Assembly (NCBI GenBank): GCA_930367205.1
Contig: OV884014.1
Span: 119,605,768-119,669,767, forward strand
DNA from: Acanthosoma haemorrhoidale
Taxonomy: Eukaryota > Arthropoda > Insecta > Hemiptera > Acanthosomatidae
DNA: 64,000 nucleotides
Reading direction: 5' to 3'
Notes under the pieces: model-generated
Databases searched by the model: none
What the model saw: the letters and a program-made list of their open reading frames with translations, nothing else
What the model was told of the DNA's origin: nothing
Part shown: positions 12,601-26,780 of the stretch, piece after piece
Layout: the number at the start of each line of letters is the position of its first letter
Numbering within the stretch: position 1 is the stretch's first letter
Translations under genes and position numbers: made by a program

Positions 12601-13298
12601 GATTGTATAATGTATCATTAGCACTCATTGTTTCACGTGATACGATCGTATGATTAAAGTTACGATTGGAGATACTAATAAATGATGTTGAATATAATAG
12701 TGCACCATATCATTAGCACTTATTGTATCATGTGATGCGATCGTATGATTAAAGTTACAAGTGAATATAACATCAAATGATGTCGATTATAATAGTGTAC
12801 CGCATCATTGGCACTCATTATATCACGTGTTACTATCGTATGATTGAAGTCACGAGTGAATATTACATCAAATAATGCTAAATATGATTGTATAGTGCAG
12901 CATTGACACTCATTGTATCACGAGATACGATCGTATGATTAAAGTCACGAGTGAATATAACATCAAATGATGTTGAATATGATTGTATAATGTATCATTA
13001 GCACTCATTGTTTCACGTGATACGATCGTATGATTAAAGTTACGAGTAAATATAACATCAAATGATGTCGAATATGATAATGTACCGTATCGTTAGCACT
13101 CATTGTATCACGTGATACGATCGTATGATGAAAGTTACGAGTGAATATAACATCAAATGATGTCGATTATGATAGTGTACCTTATCATTGGCACTCATTA
13201 TATCACGTGATACGATCGTATAATGAAAGTTACGAGTAAATATACTATTAAATAATGTCGATTCTGATAGTGTACCGCATTATTGGCACTCATTATAT
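9691..13298. repeat. 38-monomer segment with a 5-mer duplication
   Basis: Order: A B C D/X y A B C D A/D A B C D A B F G H I J L M N O P Q R S T U J L V W X Y Z. It has the same length (3608 bp) as the standard 38-mer but a different content: it lacks the K o g path and has A B C D A twice (10166-10640 and 10641-11115, 475 bp apart). The A/D monomer at 10546 begins as A and ends as D (CCGTACCATTGG), with a private GATAATGTTCC. R at 12256 reads GTCGAATAATAG. The equal length to the standard unit is coincidence. Confidence 0.88.
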
Positions 13299-16200
13299 CA
13301 CGTGATACGATCGTATGATTGAAGTCACGAGTGAATATAACATCAAATGATGTCAATTATGATAGTGTTCCGTATCATAAGCACTCATTGTATCACGTGA
13401 TACGATCGTATGATGAAAGTTACAAGTAAATATACTATTAAATGATGTCGATTATGACAGTGTACCGTACCATTGGCACTCATAGTATCACGTGATACGA
13501 TCGTATGATTGAAGTCACGAATGAATATAACATCAAATGATGTCGATTATGATAGTGTACCGCATCATTAGCACACATTGTATCACGTGGTACGATCGTA
13601 TGATTAAAGTTACGAGTGAAGATAACATCAAATGATGTCGATTATAATAGTGTACCGTACCATTGGCACTCATAGTATCACGTGATACGATCGTATGATT
13701 GAAGTCAAGAGTGAATATAATATCAAATGATGTCAATTATGATAGTGTTCCGTATCATAAGCACTCATTGTATCACGTGATACGATCGTATGATGAAAGT
13801 TACAAGTAAATATACTATTAAATGATGTCGATTATGACAGTGTACCGTACCATTGGCACTCATAGTATCACGTGATACGATCGTATGATTGAAGTCACGA
13901 GTGAATATAATATCAAATGATGTCAATTATGATAGTGTACCGCATCATTGGCACTCATTATATCATTTGATACGATCGTATGATTGAAGTCACGAGTGAA
14001 TATATCATCAAATGATGTTGAATATGATTGTATAATGTGTCATTGGCACACATTGTATCACGTGATACGATCGTATGATTAAAGTTACGAGTGAATGCAA
14101 CATCAAATGATGTCGATTATGATAGTGTACCGCATCATTGGCAATCATTATATCACGTGATACGATCGTATGATGAAAGTTACGAGTGAATATAACATCA
14201 AATGATGTCTAATAGGATTGTATAATGTATCATTAGCACTCATTGTTTCACGTGATACGATCGTATGATTAAAGTTACGATTGGAGATACTAATAAATGA
14301 TGTTGAATATAATAGTGCACCATATCATTAGCACTTATTGTATCATGTGATGCGATCGTATGATTGAAGTCACGAGTGAATATAATATCAAATGATGTCA
14401 ATTATGATAGTGTTGCGTATCATAAGCACTCATTGTATCACGTGATACGATCGTATGATGAAAGTTACGAGTGATTATAACATCAAATAATGTTGAATAT
14501 GATTGTATAATGTATCATTAGCACGCATTGTTTCACGTGATACGATCGTATGATTAAAGTTACGAGTAAATATAACATCAAATGATGTCGAATATGATAA
14601 TGTACCGTATCGTTAGCACTCATTGTATCACGTGATACGATCGTATGATGAAAGTTACGAGTGAATATAACATCAAATGATGTCGATTATGATAGTGTAC
14701 CTTATCATTGGCACTCATTATATCACGTGATACGATCGTATAATGAAAGTTACGAGTAAATATACTATTAAATAATGTCGATTATGATAGTGTACCGCAT
14801 TATTGGCACTCATTATATCACGTGATACGATCGTATGATTGAAGTCACGAGTGAATATAACATCAAATGATGTCAATTATGATAGTGTTCCGTATCATAA
14901 GCACTCATTGCATCACGTGATACGATTGTATGATGAAAGTTGCAAGTAAATATACTATTAAATGATGTCGATTATGACAGTGTACCGTACCATTGGCACT
15001 CATAGTATCACGTGATACGATCGTATGATTGAAGTCACGAATGAATATAACATCAAATGATGTCGATTATGATAGTGTACCGCATCATTAGCACACATTG
15101 TATCACGTGGTACGATCGTATGATTAAAGGTACGAGTAAATATATCATCAAATGATGTCGAATATGATAATGTACCGTATCGTTAGCACTCATTGTATCA
15201 CGTGATACGATCGTATGATGAAAGTTACGAGTGAATATAACATCAAATGATGTCGATTATGATAGTGTACCGCATCATTGGCACTCATTATATCACGTGA
15301 TACTATCGTATGATTGAAATCACGAGTGAATATAACATCAAATAATGCTAAATATGATTGTATAGTGTAGCATTGACACTCATTGTATCACGAGATACGA
15401 TCGTATGATTGAAGTCACGAGTGAATATAACATCAAATGATGTTGAATATGATTGTATAATGTATCATTAGCACTCATTGTTTCACGTGATACGATCGTA
15501 TGATTAAAGTTACAGGTGAATATAACATCAAATCATGTCGATTATGATAGTGTACCGCATCATTGGCACTCATTATATCACGTGATACTATCGTATGATT
15601 GAAGTCACGAGTGAATATAACATCAAATGATGCTACATATGATTGTATAGTGTATCATTAGCACTCATTATATCACGTGATACGATCGTATGATTAAGGT
15701 TACGAGTGAATAAACTATTAAATGATGTCGATTATAATAGTGTACCGCATCATTGGCACTCATTATATCACGTGATACTATCGTATGATTGAAGTCACGA
15801 GTGAATATAACATCAAATAATGCTAAATATGATTGTATAGTGTAGCATTGACACTCATTGTATCACGAGATACGATCGTATGATTGAAGTCACGAGTGAA
15901 TATAACATCAAATGATGTTGAATATGATTGTATAATGTATCATTAGCACTCATTGTTTCACGTGATACGATCGTATGATTAAAGTTACAGGTGAATATAA
16001 CATCAAATCATGTCGATTATGATAGTGTACCGCATCATTGGCACTCATTATATCACGTGATACTATCGTATGATTGAAGTCACGAGTGAATATAACATCA
16101 AATGATGCTACATATGATTGTATAGTGTATCATTAGCACTCATTATATCACGTGATACGATCGTATGATTAAGGTTACGAGTGAATAAACTATTAAATGA

Positions 16201-17286
16201 TGTCGAATATGATAGTGTACCGCATCATTGGCACTCATTGTTTCACGTGATACGATCGTATGATTAAAGTTACAGGTGAATATAACATCAAATGATGTCG
16301 ATTAATAGTGTACCGCATCATTGGCACTCATTATATCACTTGATACGATCGTATGATTGAAGTCACGAGTGAATATATCATCAAATGATGTTGAATATGA
16401 TTGTATAATGTGTCATTGGCAAACATTGTATCACGTGATACGATCGTATGATTAAAGTTACGAGTGAATACAACATCAAATGATGTCGATTATGATAGTG
16501 TACTGCATCATTGGCACTCATTATATCACGTGATACGATCGTTTGATGAAAGTTACGAGTGAATATAACATCAAATGATGTCGAATAGGATTGTATAATG
16601 TATCATTAGCACTCATTGTTTCACGTGATACGATCGTATGATTAAAGTTACGATTGGAGATACTAATAAATGATGTTGAATATAATAGTGCACCATATCA
16701 TTAGCACTTATTGTATCATGTGATGCGATCGTATGATTAAAGTTACAAGTGAATATAACATCAAATGATGTCGATTATAATAGTGTACCGCATCATTGGC
16801 ACTCATTATATCACGTGTTACTATCGTATGATTGAAGTCACGAGTGAATATTACATCAAATAATGCTAAATATGATTGTATAGTGCAGCATTGACACTCA
16901 TTGTATCACGAGATACGATCGTATGATTAAAGTCACGAGTGAATATAACATCAAATGATGTTGAATATGATTGTATAATGTATCATTAGCACTCATTGTT
17001 TCACGTGATACGATCGTATGATTAAAGTTACGAGTAAATATAACATCAAATGATGTCGAATATGATAATGTACCGTATCGTTAGCACTCATTGTATCACG
17101 TGATACGATCGTATGATGAAAGTTACGAGTGAATATAACATCAAATGATGTCGATTATGATAGTGTACCTTATCATTGGCACTCATTATATCACGTGATA
17201 CGATCGTATAATGAAAGTTACGAGTAAATATACTATTAAATAATGTCGATTCTGATAGTGTACCGCATTATTGGCACTCATTATAT
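13299..17286. repeat. 42-monomer HOR variant with duplicated M N O P Q block
   Basis: Order: A B C D E B F G H I J K g X Y Z A b C x k, then M N O P Q/L (15294-15768), M N O P Q (15769-16243), then R S T U J L V W X Y Z. Compared with the standard 38-mer it lacks o after K and gains five monomers. The Q/L monomer at 15674 starts as Q (TAAGGTTACGAGTGAATAAAC) and ends as L (GATTATAATAG, CTCATTATA), which leads naturally into M. The G core at 13964 is CATTTG, a single-copy variant. Confidence 0.9.
15674..15768. other. Q/L recombinant monomer
   Basis: The left half is Q (TAAGGTTACGAGTG, AAACTATTAAATG). The right half is L (GATTATAATAGTGTACC, CTCATTATA). The switch lies within the shared AAATGATGTCGA. 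An identical recombinant is at 21560-21654. Confidence 0.85.
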
Positions 17287-20200
17287 CACGTGATACGATC
17301 GTATGATTGAAGTCACGAGTGAATATAACATCAAATGATGTCAATTATGATAGTGTTCCGTATCATAAGCACTCATTGTATCACGTGATACGATCGTATG
17401 ATGAAAGTTACAAGTAAATATACTATTAAATGATGTCGATTATGACAGTGTACCGTACCATTGGCACTCATAGTATCACGTGATACGATCGTATGATTGA
17501 AGTCACGAATGAATATAACATCAAATGATGTCGATTATGATAGTGTACCGCATCATTAGCACACATTGTATCACGTGGTACGATCGTATGATTAAAGTTA
17601 CGAGTGAAGATAACATCAAATGATGTCGATTATAATAGTGTACCGTACCATTGGCACTCATAGTATCACGTGATACGATCGTATGATTGAAGTCAAGAGT
17701 GAATATAATATCAAATGATGTCAATTATGATAGTGTTCCGTATCATAAGCACTCATTGTATCACGTGATACGATCGTATGATGAAAGTTACAAGTAAATA
17801 TACTATTAAATGATGTCGATTATGACAGTGTACCGTACCATTGGCACTCATAGTATCACGTGATACGATCGTATGATTGAAGTCACGAGTGAATATAAAA
17901 TCAAATGATGTCAATTATGATAGTGTACCGCATCATTGGCACTCATTATATCACGTGATACGATCGTATGATTGAAGTCACGAGTGAATATATCATCAAA
18001 TGATGTTGAATATGATTGTATAATGTGTCATTGGCACACATTGTATCACGTGATACGATCGTATGATTAAAGTTACGAGTGAATGCAACATCAAATGATG
18101 TCGATTATGATAGTGTACCGCATCATTGGCAATCATTATATCACGTGATACGATCGTATGATGAAAGTTACGAGTGAATATAACATCAAATGATGTCTAA
18201 TAGGATTGTATAATGTATCATTAGCACTCATTGTTTCACGTGATACGATCGTATGATTAAAGTTACGATTGGAGATACTAATAAATGATGTTGAATATAA
18301 TAGTGCACCATATCATTAGCACTTATTGTATCATGTGATGCGATCGTATGATTGAAGTCACGAGTGAATATAATATCAAATGATGTCAATTATGATAGTG
18401 TTGCGTATCATAAGCACTCATTGTATCACGTGATACGATCGTATGATTAAAGTTACAGGTGAATATAACATCAAATCATGTCGATTATGATAGTGTACCG
18501 CATCATTGGCACTCATTATATCACGTGATACGATCGTATGATGAAAGTTACGAGTGATTATAACATCAAATAATGTTGAATATGATTGTATAATGTATCA
18601 TTAGCACGCATTGTTTCACGTGATACGATCGTATGATTAAAGTTACGAGTAAATATAACATCAAATGATGTCGAATATGATAATGTACCGTATCGTTAGC
18701 ACTCATTGTATCACGTGATACGATCGTATGATGAAAGTTACGAGTGAATATAACATCAAATGATGTCGATTATGATAGTGTACCTTATCATTGGCACTCA
18801 TTATATCACGTGATACGATCGTATAATGAAAGTTACGAGTAAATATACTATTAAATAATGTCGATTATGATAGTGTACCGCATTATTGGCACTCATTATA
18901 TCACGTGATACGATCGTATGATTGAAGTCACGAGTGAATATAACATCAAATGATGTCAATTATGATAGTGTTCCGTATCATAAGCACTCATTGCATCACG
19001 TGATACGATTGTATGATGAAAGTTGCAAGTAAATATACTATTAAATGATGTCGATTATGACAGTGTACCGTACCATTGGCACTCATAGTATCACGTGATA
19101 CGATCGTATGATTGAAGTCACGAATGAATATAACATCAAATGATGTCGATTATGATAGTGTACCGCATCATTAGCACACATTGTATCACGTGGTACGATC
19201 GTATGATTAAAGGTACGAGTAAATATATCATCAAATGATGTCGAATATGATAATGTACCGTATCGTTATCACTCATTGTATCACGTGATACGATCGTATG
19301 ATGAAAGTTACGAGTGAATATAACATTAAATGATGTCGATTATGATAGTGTACCGCATCATTGGCACTCATTATATCACGTGATACTATCGTATGATTGA
19401 AGTCACGAGTGAATATAACATCAAATAATGCTAAATATGATTGTATAGTGTAGCATTGACACTCATTGTATCACGAGATACGATCGTATGATTGAAGTCA
19501 CGAGTGAATATAACATCAAATGATGTTGAATATGATTGTATAATGTATCATTAGCACTCATTGTTTCACGTGATACGATCGTATGATTAAAGTTACAGGT
19601 GAATATAACATCAAATCATGTCGATTATGATAGTGTACCGCATCATTGGCACTCATTATATCACGTGATACTATCGTATGATTGAAGTCACGAGTGAATA
19701 TAACATCAAATGATGCTACATATGATTGTATAGTGTATCATTAGCACTCATTATATCACGTGATACGATCGTATGATTAAGGTTACGAGTGAATAAACTA
19801 TTAAATGATGTCGAATATGATAGTGTACCGCATCATTGGCACTCATTGTTTCACGTGATACGATCGTATGATTAAAGTTACAGGTGAATATAACATCAAA
19901 TGATGTCGATTAATAGTGTACCGCATCATTGGCACTCATTATATCACTTGATACGATCGTATGATTGAAGTCACGAGTGAATATATCATCAAATGATGTT
20001 GAATATGATTGTATAATGTGTCATTGGCAAACATTGTATCACGTGATACGATCGTATGATTAAAGTTACGAGTGAATACAACATCAAATGATGTCGATTA
20101 TGATAGTGTACTGCATCATTGGCACTCATTATATCACGTGATACGATCGTTTGATGAAAGTTACGAGTGAATATAACATCAAATGATGTCGAATAGGATT

Positions 20201-20894
20201 GTATAATGTATCATTAGCACTCATTGTTTCACGTGATACGATCGTATGATTAAAGTTACGATTGGAGATACTAATAAATGATGTTGAATATAATAGTGCA
20301 CCATATCATTAGCACTTATTGTATCATGTGATGCGATCGTATGATTAAAGTTACAAGTGAATATAACATCAAATGATGTCGATTATAATAGTGTACCGCA
20401 TCATTGGCACTCATTATATCACGTGTTACTATCGTATGATTGAAGTCACGAGTGAATATTACATCAAATAATGCTAAATATGATTGTATAGTGCAGCATT
20501 GACACTCATTGTATCACGAGATACGATCGTATGATTAAAGTCACGAGTGAATATAACATCAAATGATGTTGAATATGATTGTATAATGTATCATTAGCAC
20601 TCATTGTTTCACGTGATACGATCGTATGATTAAAGTTACGAGTAAATATAACATCAAATGATGTCGAATATGATAATGTACCGTATCGTTAGCACTCATT
20701 GTATCACGTGATACGATCGTATGATGAAAGTTACGAGTGAATATAACATCAAATGATGTCGATTATGATAGTGTACCTTATCATTGGCACTCATTATATG
20801 ACGTGATACGATCGTATAATGAAAGTTACGAGTAAATATACTATTAAATAATGTCGATTCTGATAGTGTACCGCATTATTGGCACTCATTATAT
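17287..20894. repeat. Standard 38-monomer HOR (3608 bp), with the class key
   Basis: Order: A B C D E B F G H I J K o g X Y Z A b C x k M N O P Q R S T U J L V W X Y Z. Key: A GTTCCGTATCATAAG; B AAGTAAATATACT, TATGACAG; C CACGAATGA, AGCACACA; D GAAGATAAC; E TCAAGAGTG; F AATATAATATC, ACCGCATC; G ATATATCATC, GGCACACA; H AATGCAAC; I GTCTAATAGG; J ACGATTGGAGATAC; K GTTGCGTATC; L TTACAAGTGAATATAAC; M AATGCTAAAT; N core CACGAG, GATTGAAG; O ACAGGTG, AATCATG; P GATGCTACATA; Q TAAGGTTAC; R ACAGGTG, GATTAATAG (93 bp); S like G, GGCAAACA; T AATACAAC; U GTCGAATAGG; V AATATTACATC; W core CACGAG, GATTAAAG; X TATCGTTAGC; Y TACCTTATC; Z CGCATTATT. Minor: b, B with TTGCAAGT; g GTGATTATAAC, AGCACGCA; k, GATGAAAG with ACCGCATC before M; o, O-like after K; x AAGGTACGAG; y, Y head with Z tail. 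Confidence 0.9.
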
Positions 20895-23172
20895 CACGTG
20901 ATACGATCGTATGATTGAAGTCACGAGTGAATATAACATCAAATGATGTCAATTATGATAGTGTTCCGTATCATAAGCACTCATTGTATCACGTGATACG
21001 ATCGTATGATGAAAGTTACAAGTAAATATACTATTAAATGATGTCGATTATGACAGTGTACCGTACCATTGGCACTCATAGTATCACGTGATACGATCGT
21101 ATGATTGAAGTCACGAATGAATATAACATCAAATGATGTCGATTATGATAGTGTACCGCATCATTAGCACACATTGTATCACGTGGTACGATCGTATGAT
21201 TAAAGTTACGAGTGAAGATAACATCAAATGATGTCGATTATAATAGTGTACCGTACCATTGGCACTCATAGTATCACGTGATACGATCGTATGATTGAAG
21301 TCAAGAGTGAATATAATATCAAATGATGTCAATTATGATAGTGTTCCGTATCATAAGCACTCATTGTATCACGTGATACGATCGTATGATTAAAGTTACA
21401 TGTGAATATAACATCAAATCATGTCGATTATGATAGTGTACCGCATCATTGGCACTCATTATATCACGTGATACTATCGTATGATTGAAGTCACGAGTGA
21501 ATATAACATCAAATGATGCTACATATGATTGTATAGTGTATCATTAGCACTCATTATATCACGTGATACGATCGTATGATTAAGGTTACGAGTGAATAAA
21601 CTATTAAATGATGTCGATTATAATAGTGTACCGCATCATTGGCACTCATTATATCACGTGATACTATCGTATGATTGAAGTCACGAGTGAATATAACATC
21701 AAATAATGCTAAATATGATTGTATAGTGTAGCATTGACACTCATTGTATCACGAGATACGATCGTATGATTGAAGTCACGAGTGAATATAACATCAAATG
21801 ATGTTGAATATGATTGTATAATGTATCATTAGCACTCATTGTTTCACGTGATACGATCGTATGATTAAAGTTACAGGTGAATATAACATCAAATCATGTC
21901 GATTATGATAGTGTACCGCATCATTGGCACTCATTATATCACGTGATACTATCGTATGATTGAAGTCACGAGTGAATATAACATCAAATGATGCTACATA
22001 TGATTGTATAGTGTATCATTAGCACTCATTATATCACGTGATACGATCGTATGATTAAGGTTACGAGTGAATAAACTATTAAATGATGTCGAATATGATA
22101 GTGTACCGCATCATTGGCACTCATTGTTTCACGTGATACGATCGTATGATTAAAGTTACAGGTGAATATAACATCAAATGATGTCGATTAATAGTGTACC
22201 GCATCATTGGCACTCATTATATCACTTGATACGATCGTATGATTGAAGTCACGAGTGAATATATCATCAAATGATGTTGAATATGATTGTATAATGTGTC
22301 ATTGGCAAACATTGTATCACGTGATACGATCGTATGATTAAAGTTACGAGTGAATACAACATCAAATGATGTCGATTATGATAGTGTACTGCATCATTGG
22401 CACTCATTATATCACGTGATACGATCGTTTGATGAAAGTTACGAGTGAATATAACATCAAATGATGTCGAATAGGATTGTATAATGTATCATTAGCACTC
22501 ATTGTTTCACGTGATACGATCGTATGATTAAAGTTACGATTGGAGATACTAATAAATGATGTTGAATATAATAGTGCACCATATCATTAGCACTTATTGT
22601 ATCATGTGATGCGATCGTATGATTGAAGTCACGAGTGAATATAATATCAAATGATGTCAATTATGATAGTGTTGCGTATCATAAGCACTCATTGTATCAC
22701 GTGATACGATCGTATGATTAAAGTTACAGGTGAATATAACATCAAATCATGTCGATTATGATAGTGTACCGCATCATTGGCACTCATTATATCACGTGAT
22801 ACGATCGTATGATGAAAGTTACGAGTGATTATAACATCAAATAATGTTGAATATGATTGTATAATGTATCATTAGCACGCATTGTTTCACGTGATACGAT
22901 CGTATGATTAAAGTTACGAGTAAATATAACATCAAATGATGTCGAATATGATAATGTACCGTATCGTTAGCACTCATTGTATCACGTGATACGATCGTAT
23001 GATGAAAGTTACGAGTGAATATAACATCAAATGATGTCGATTATGATAGTGTACCTTATCATTGGCACTCATTATATCACGTGATACGATCGTATAATGA
23101 AAGTTACGAGTAAATATACTATTAAATAATGTCGATTCTGATAGTGTACCGCATTATTGGCACTCATTATAT
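20895..23172. repeat. 24-monomer HOR deletion derivative
   Basis: Order: A B C D E O P Q/L M N O P Q R S T U J K o g X Y Z, 2278 bp. E is followed directly by an O monomer (21370, with ACATGTG), so the stretch from B to N is missing. The Q/L recombinant at 21560 is the same as at 15674 and is again followed by M N O P Q, so both descend from one event. After U J the order takes the K o g path instead of L V W. Z at 23078 keeps the GATTCTGATAG marker. Confidence 0.88.
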
Positions 23173-26100
23173 CACGTGATACGATCGTATGATTGAAGTC
23201 ACGAGTGAATATAACATCAAATGATGTCAATTATGATAGTGTTCCGTATCATAAGCACTCATTGTATCACGTGATACGATCGTATGATGAAAGTTACAAG
23301 TAAATATACTATTAAATGATGTCGATTATGACAGTGTACCGTACCATTGGCACTCATAGTATCACGTGATACGATCGTATGATTGAAGTCACGAATGAAT
23401 ATAACATCAAATGATGTCGATTATGATAGTGTACCGCATCATTAGCACACATTGTATCACGTGGTACGATCGTATGATTAAAGTTACGAGTGAAGATAAC
23501 ATCAAATGATGTCGATTATAATAGTGTACCGTACCATTGGCACTCATAGTATCACGTGATACGATCGTATGATTGAAGTCAAGAGTGAATATAATATCAA
23601 ATGATGTCAATTATGATAGTGTTCCGTATCATAAGCACTCATTGTATCACGTGATACGATCGTATGATGAAAGTTACAAGTAAATATACTATTAAATGAT
23701 GTCGATTATGACAGTGTACCGTACCATTGGCACTCATAGTATCACGTGATACGATCGTATGATTGAAGTCACGAGTGAATATAATATCAAATGATGTCAA
23801 TTATGATAGTGTACCGCATCATTGGCACTCATTATATCACGTGATACGATCGTATGATTGAAGTCACGAGTGAATATATCATCAAATGATGTTGAATATG
23901 ATTGTATAATGTGTCATTGGCACACATTGTATCACGTGATACGATCGTATGATTAAAGTTACGAGTGAATGCAACATCAAATGATGTCGATTATGATAGT
24001 GTACCGCATCATTGGCAATCATTATATCACGTGATACGATCGTATGATGAAAGTTACGAGTGAATATAACATCAAATGATGTCTAATAGGATTGTATAAT
24101 GTATCATTAGCACTCATTGTTTCACGTGATACGATCGTATGATTAAAGTTACGATTGGAGATACTAATAAATGATGTTGAATATAATAGTGCACCATATC
24201 ATTAGCACTTATTGTATCATGTGATGCGATCGTATGATTGAAGTCACGAGTGAATATAATATCAAATGATGTCAATTATGATAGTGTTGCGTATCATAAG
24301 CACTCATTGTATCACGTGATACGATCGTATGATTAAAGTTACAGGTGAATATAACATCAAATGATGTCGATTATGATAGTGTACCGCATCATTGGCACTC
24401 ATTATATCACGTGATACGATCGTATGATGAAAGTTACGAGTGATTATAACATCAAATAATGTTGAATATGATTGTATAATGTATCATTAGCACGCATTGT
24501 TTCACGTGATACGATCGTATGATTAAAGTTACGAGTAAATATAACATCAAATGATGTCGAATATGATAATGTACCGTATCGTTAGCACTCATTGTATCAC
24601 GTGATACGATCGTATGATGAAAGTTACGAGTGAATATAACATCAAATGATGTCGATTATGATAGTGTACCTTATCATTGGCACTCATTATATCACGTGAT
24701 ACGATCGTATAATGAAAGTTACGAGTAAATATACTATTAAATAATGTCGATTATGATAGTGTACCGCATTATTGGCACTCATTATATCACGTGATACGAT
24801 CGTATGATTGAAGTCACGAGTGAATATAACATCAAATGATGTCAATTATGATAGTGTTCCGTATCATAAGCACTCATTGCATCACGTGATACGATTGTAT
24901 GATGAAAGTTGCAAGTAAATATACTATTAAATGATGTCGATTATGACAGTGTACCGTACCATTGGCACTCATAGTATCACGTGATACGATCGTATGATTG
25001 AAGTCACGAATGAATATAACATCAAATGATGTCGATTATGATAGTGTACCGCATCATTAGCACACATTGTATCACGTGGTACGATCGTATGATTAAAGGT
25101 ACGAGTAAATATATCATCAAATGATGTCGAATATGATAATGTACCGTATCGTTAGCACTCATTGTATCACGTGATACGATCGTATGATGAAAGTTACGAG
25201 TGAATATAACATTAAATGATGTCGATTATGATAGTGTACCGCATCATTGGCACTCATTATATCACGTGATACTATCGTATGATTGAAGTCACGAGTGAAT
25301 ATAACATCAAATAATGCTAAATATGATTGTATAGTGTAGCATTGACACTCATTGTATCACGAGATACGATCGTATGATTGAAGTCACGAGTGAATATAAC
25401 ATCAAATGATGTTGAATATGATTGTATAATGTATCATTAGCACTCATTGTTTCACGTGATACGATCGTATGATTAAAGTTACAGGTGAATATAACATCAA
25501 ATCATGTCGATTATGATAGTGTACCGCATCATTGGCACTCATTATATCACGTGATACTATCGTATGATTGAAGTCACGAGTGAATATAACATCAAATGAT
25601 GCTACATATGATTGTATAGTGTATCATTAGCACTCATTATATCACGTGATACGATCGTATGATTAAGGTTACGAGTGAATAAACTATTAAATGATGTCGA
25701 ATATGATAGTGTACCGCATCATTGGCACTCATTGTTTCACGTGATACGATCGTATGATTAAAGTTACAGGTGAATATAACATCAAATGATGTCGATTAAT
25801 AGTGTACCGCATCATTGGCACTCATTATATCACTTGATACGATCGTATGATTGAAGTCACGAGTGAATATATCATCAAATGATGTTGAATATGATTGTAT
25901 AATGTGTCATTGGCAAACATTGTATCACGTGATACGATCGTATGATTAAAGTTACGAGTGAATACAACATCAAATGATGTCGATTATGATAGTGTACTGC
26001 ATCATTGGCACTCATTATATCACGTGATACGATCGTATGATGAAAGTTACGAGTGAATATAACATCAAATGATGTCGAATAGGATTGTATAATGTATCAT

Positions 26101-26780
26101 TAGCACTCATTGTTTCACGTGATACGATCGTATGATTAAAGTTACGATTGGAGATACTAATAAATGATGTTGAATATAATAGTGCACCATATCATTAGCA
26201 CTTATTGTATCATGTGATGCGATCGTATGATTAAAGTTACAAGTGAATATAACATCAAATGATGTCGATTATAATAGTGTACCGCATCATTGGCACTCAT
26301 TATATCACGTGTTACTATCGTATGATTGAAGTCACGAGTGAATATTACATCAAATAATGCTAAATATGATTGTATAGTGCAGCATTGACACTCATTGTAT
26401 CACGAGATACGATCGTATGATTAAAGTCACGAGTGAATATAACATCAAATGATGTTGAATATGATTGTATAATGTATCATTAGCACTCATTGTTTCACGT
26501 GATACGATCGTATGATTAAAGTTACGAGTAAATATAACATCAAATGATGTCGAATATGATAATGTACCGTATCGTTAGCACTCATTGTATCACGTGATAC
26601 GATCGTATGATGAAAGTTACGAGTGAATATAACATCAAATGATGTCGATTATGATAGTGTACCTTATCATTGGCACTCATTATATCACGTGATACGATCG
26701 TATAATGAAAGTTACGAGTAAATATACTATTAAATAATGTCGATTCTGATAGTGTACCGCATTATTGGCACTCATTATAT
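23173..26780. repeat. Standard 38-monomer HOR, second full copy
   Basis: The order is the same as at 17287-20894, also 3608 bp. Small differences: o at 24313 has AAATGATG where most o copies have AAATCATG, and U at 26021 has CGTATGATG instead of CGTTTGATG. As in the first copy, the core of G (23838) is CACGTG rather than CACTTG. The last Z (26686) carries GATTCTGATAG, while the internal Z (24693) has the common GATTATGATAG. Confidence 0.9.

Noticed and set aside
9691..13298. A third full copy of the standard 38-mer HOR
   Set aside because: The length is the same (3608 bp), but the monomer content differs: there is no E, K, o or g, and A B C D is repeated.
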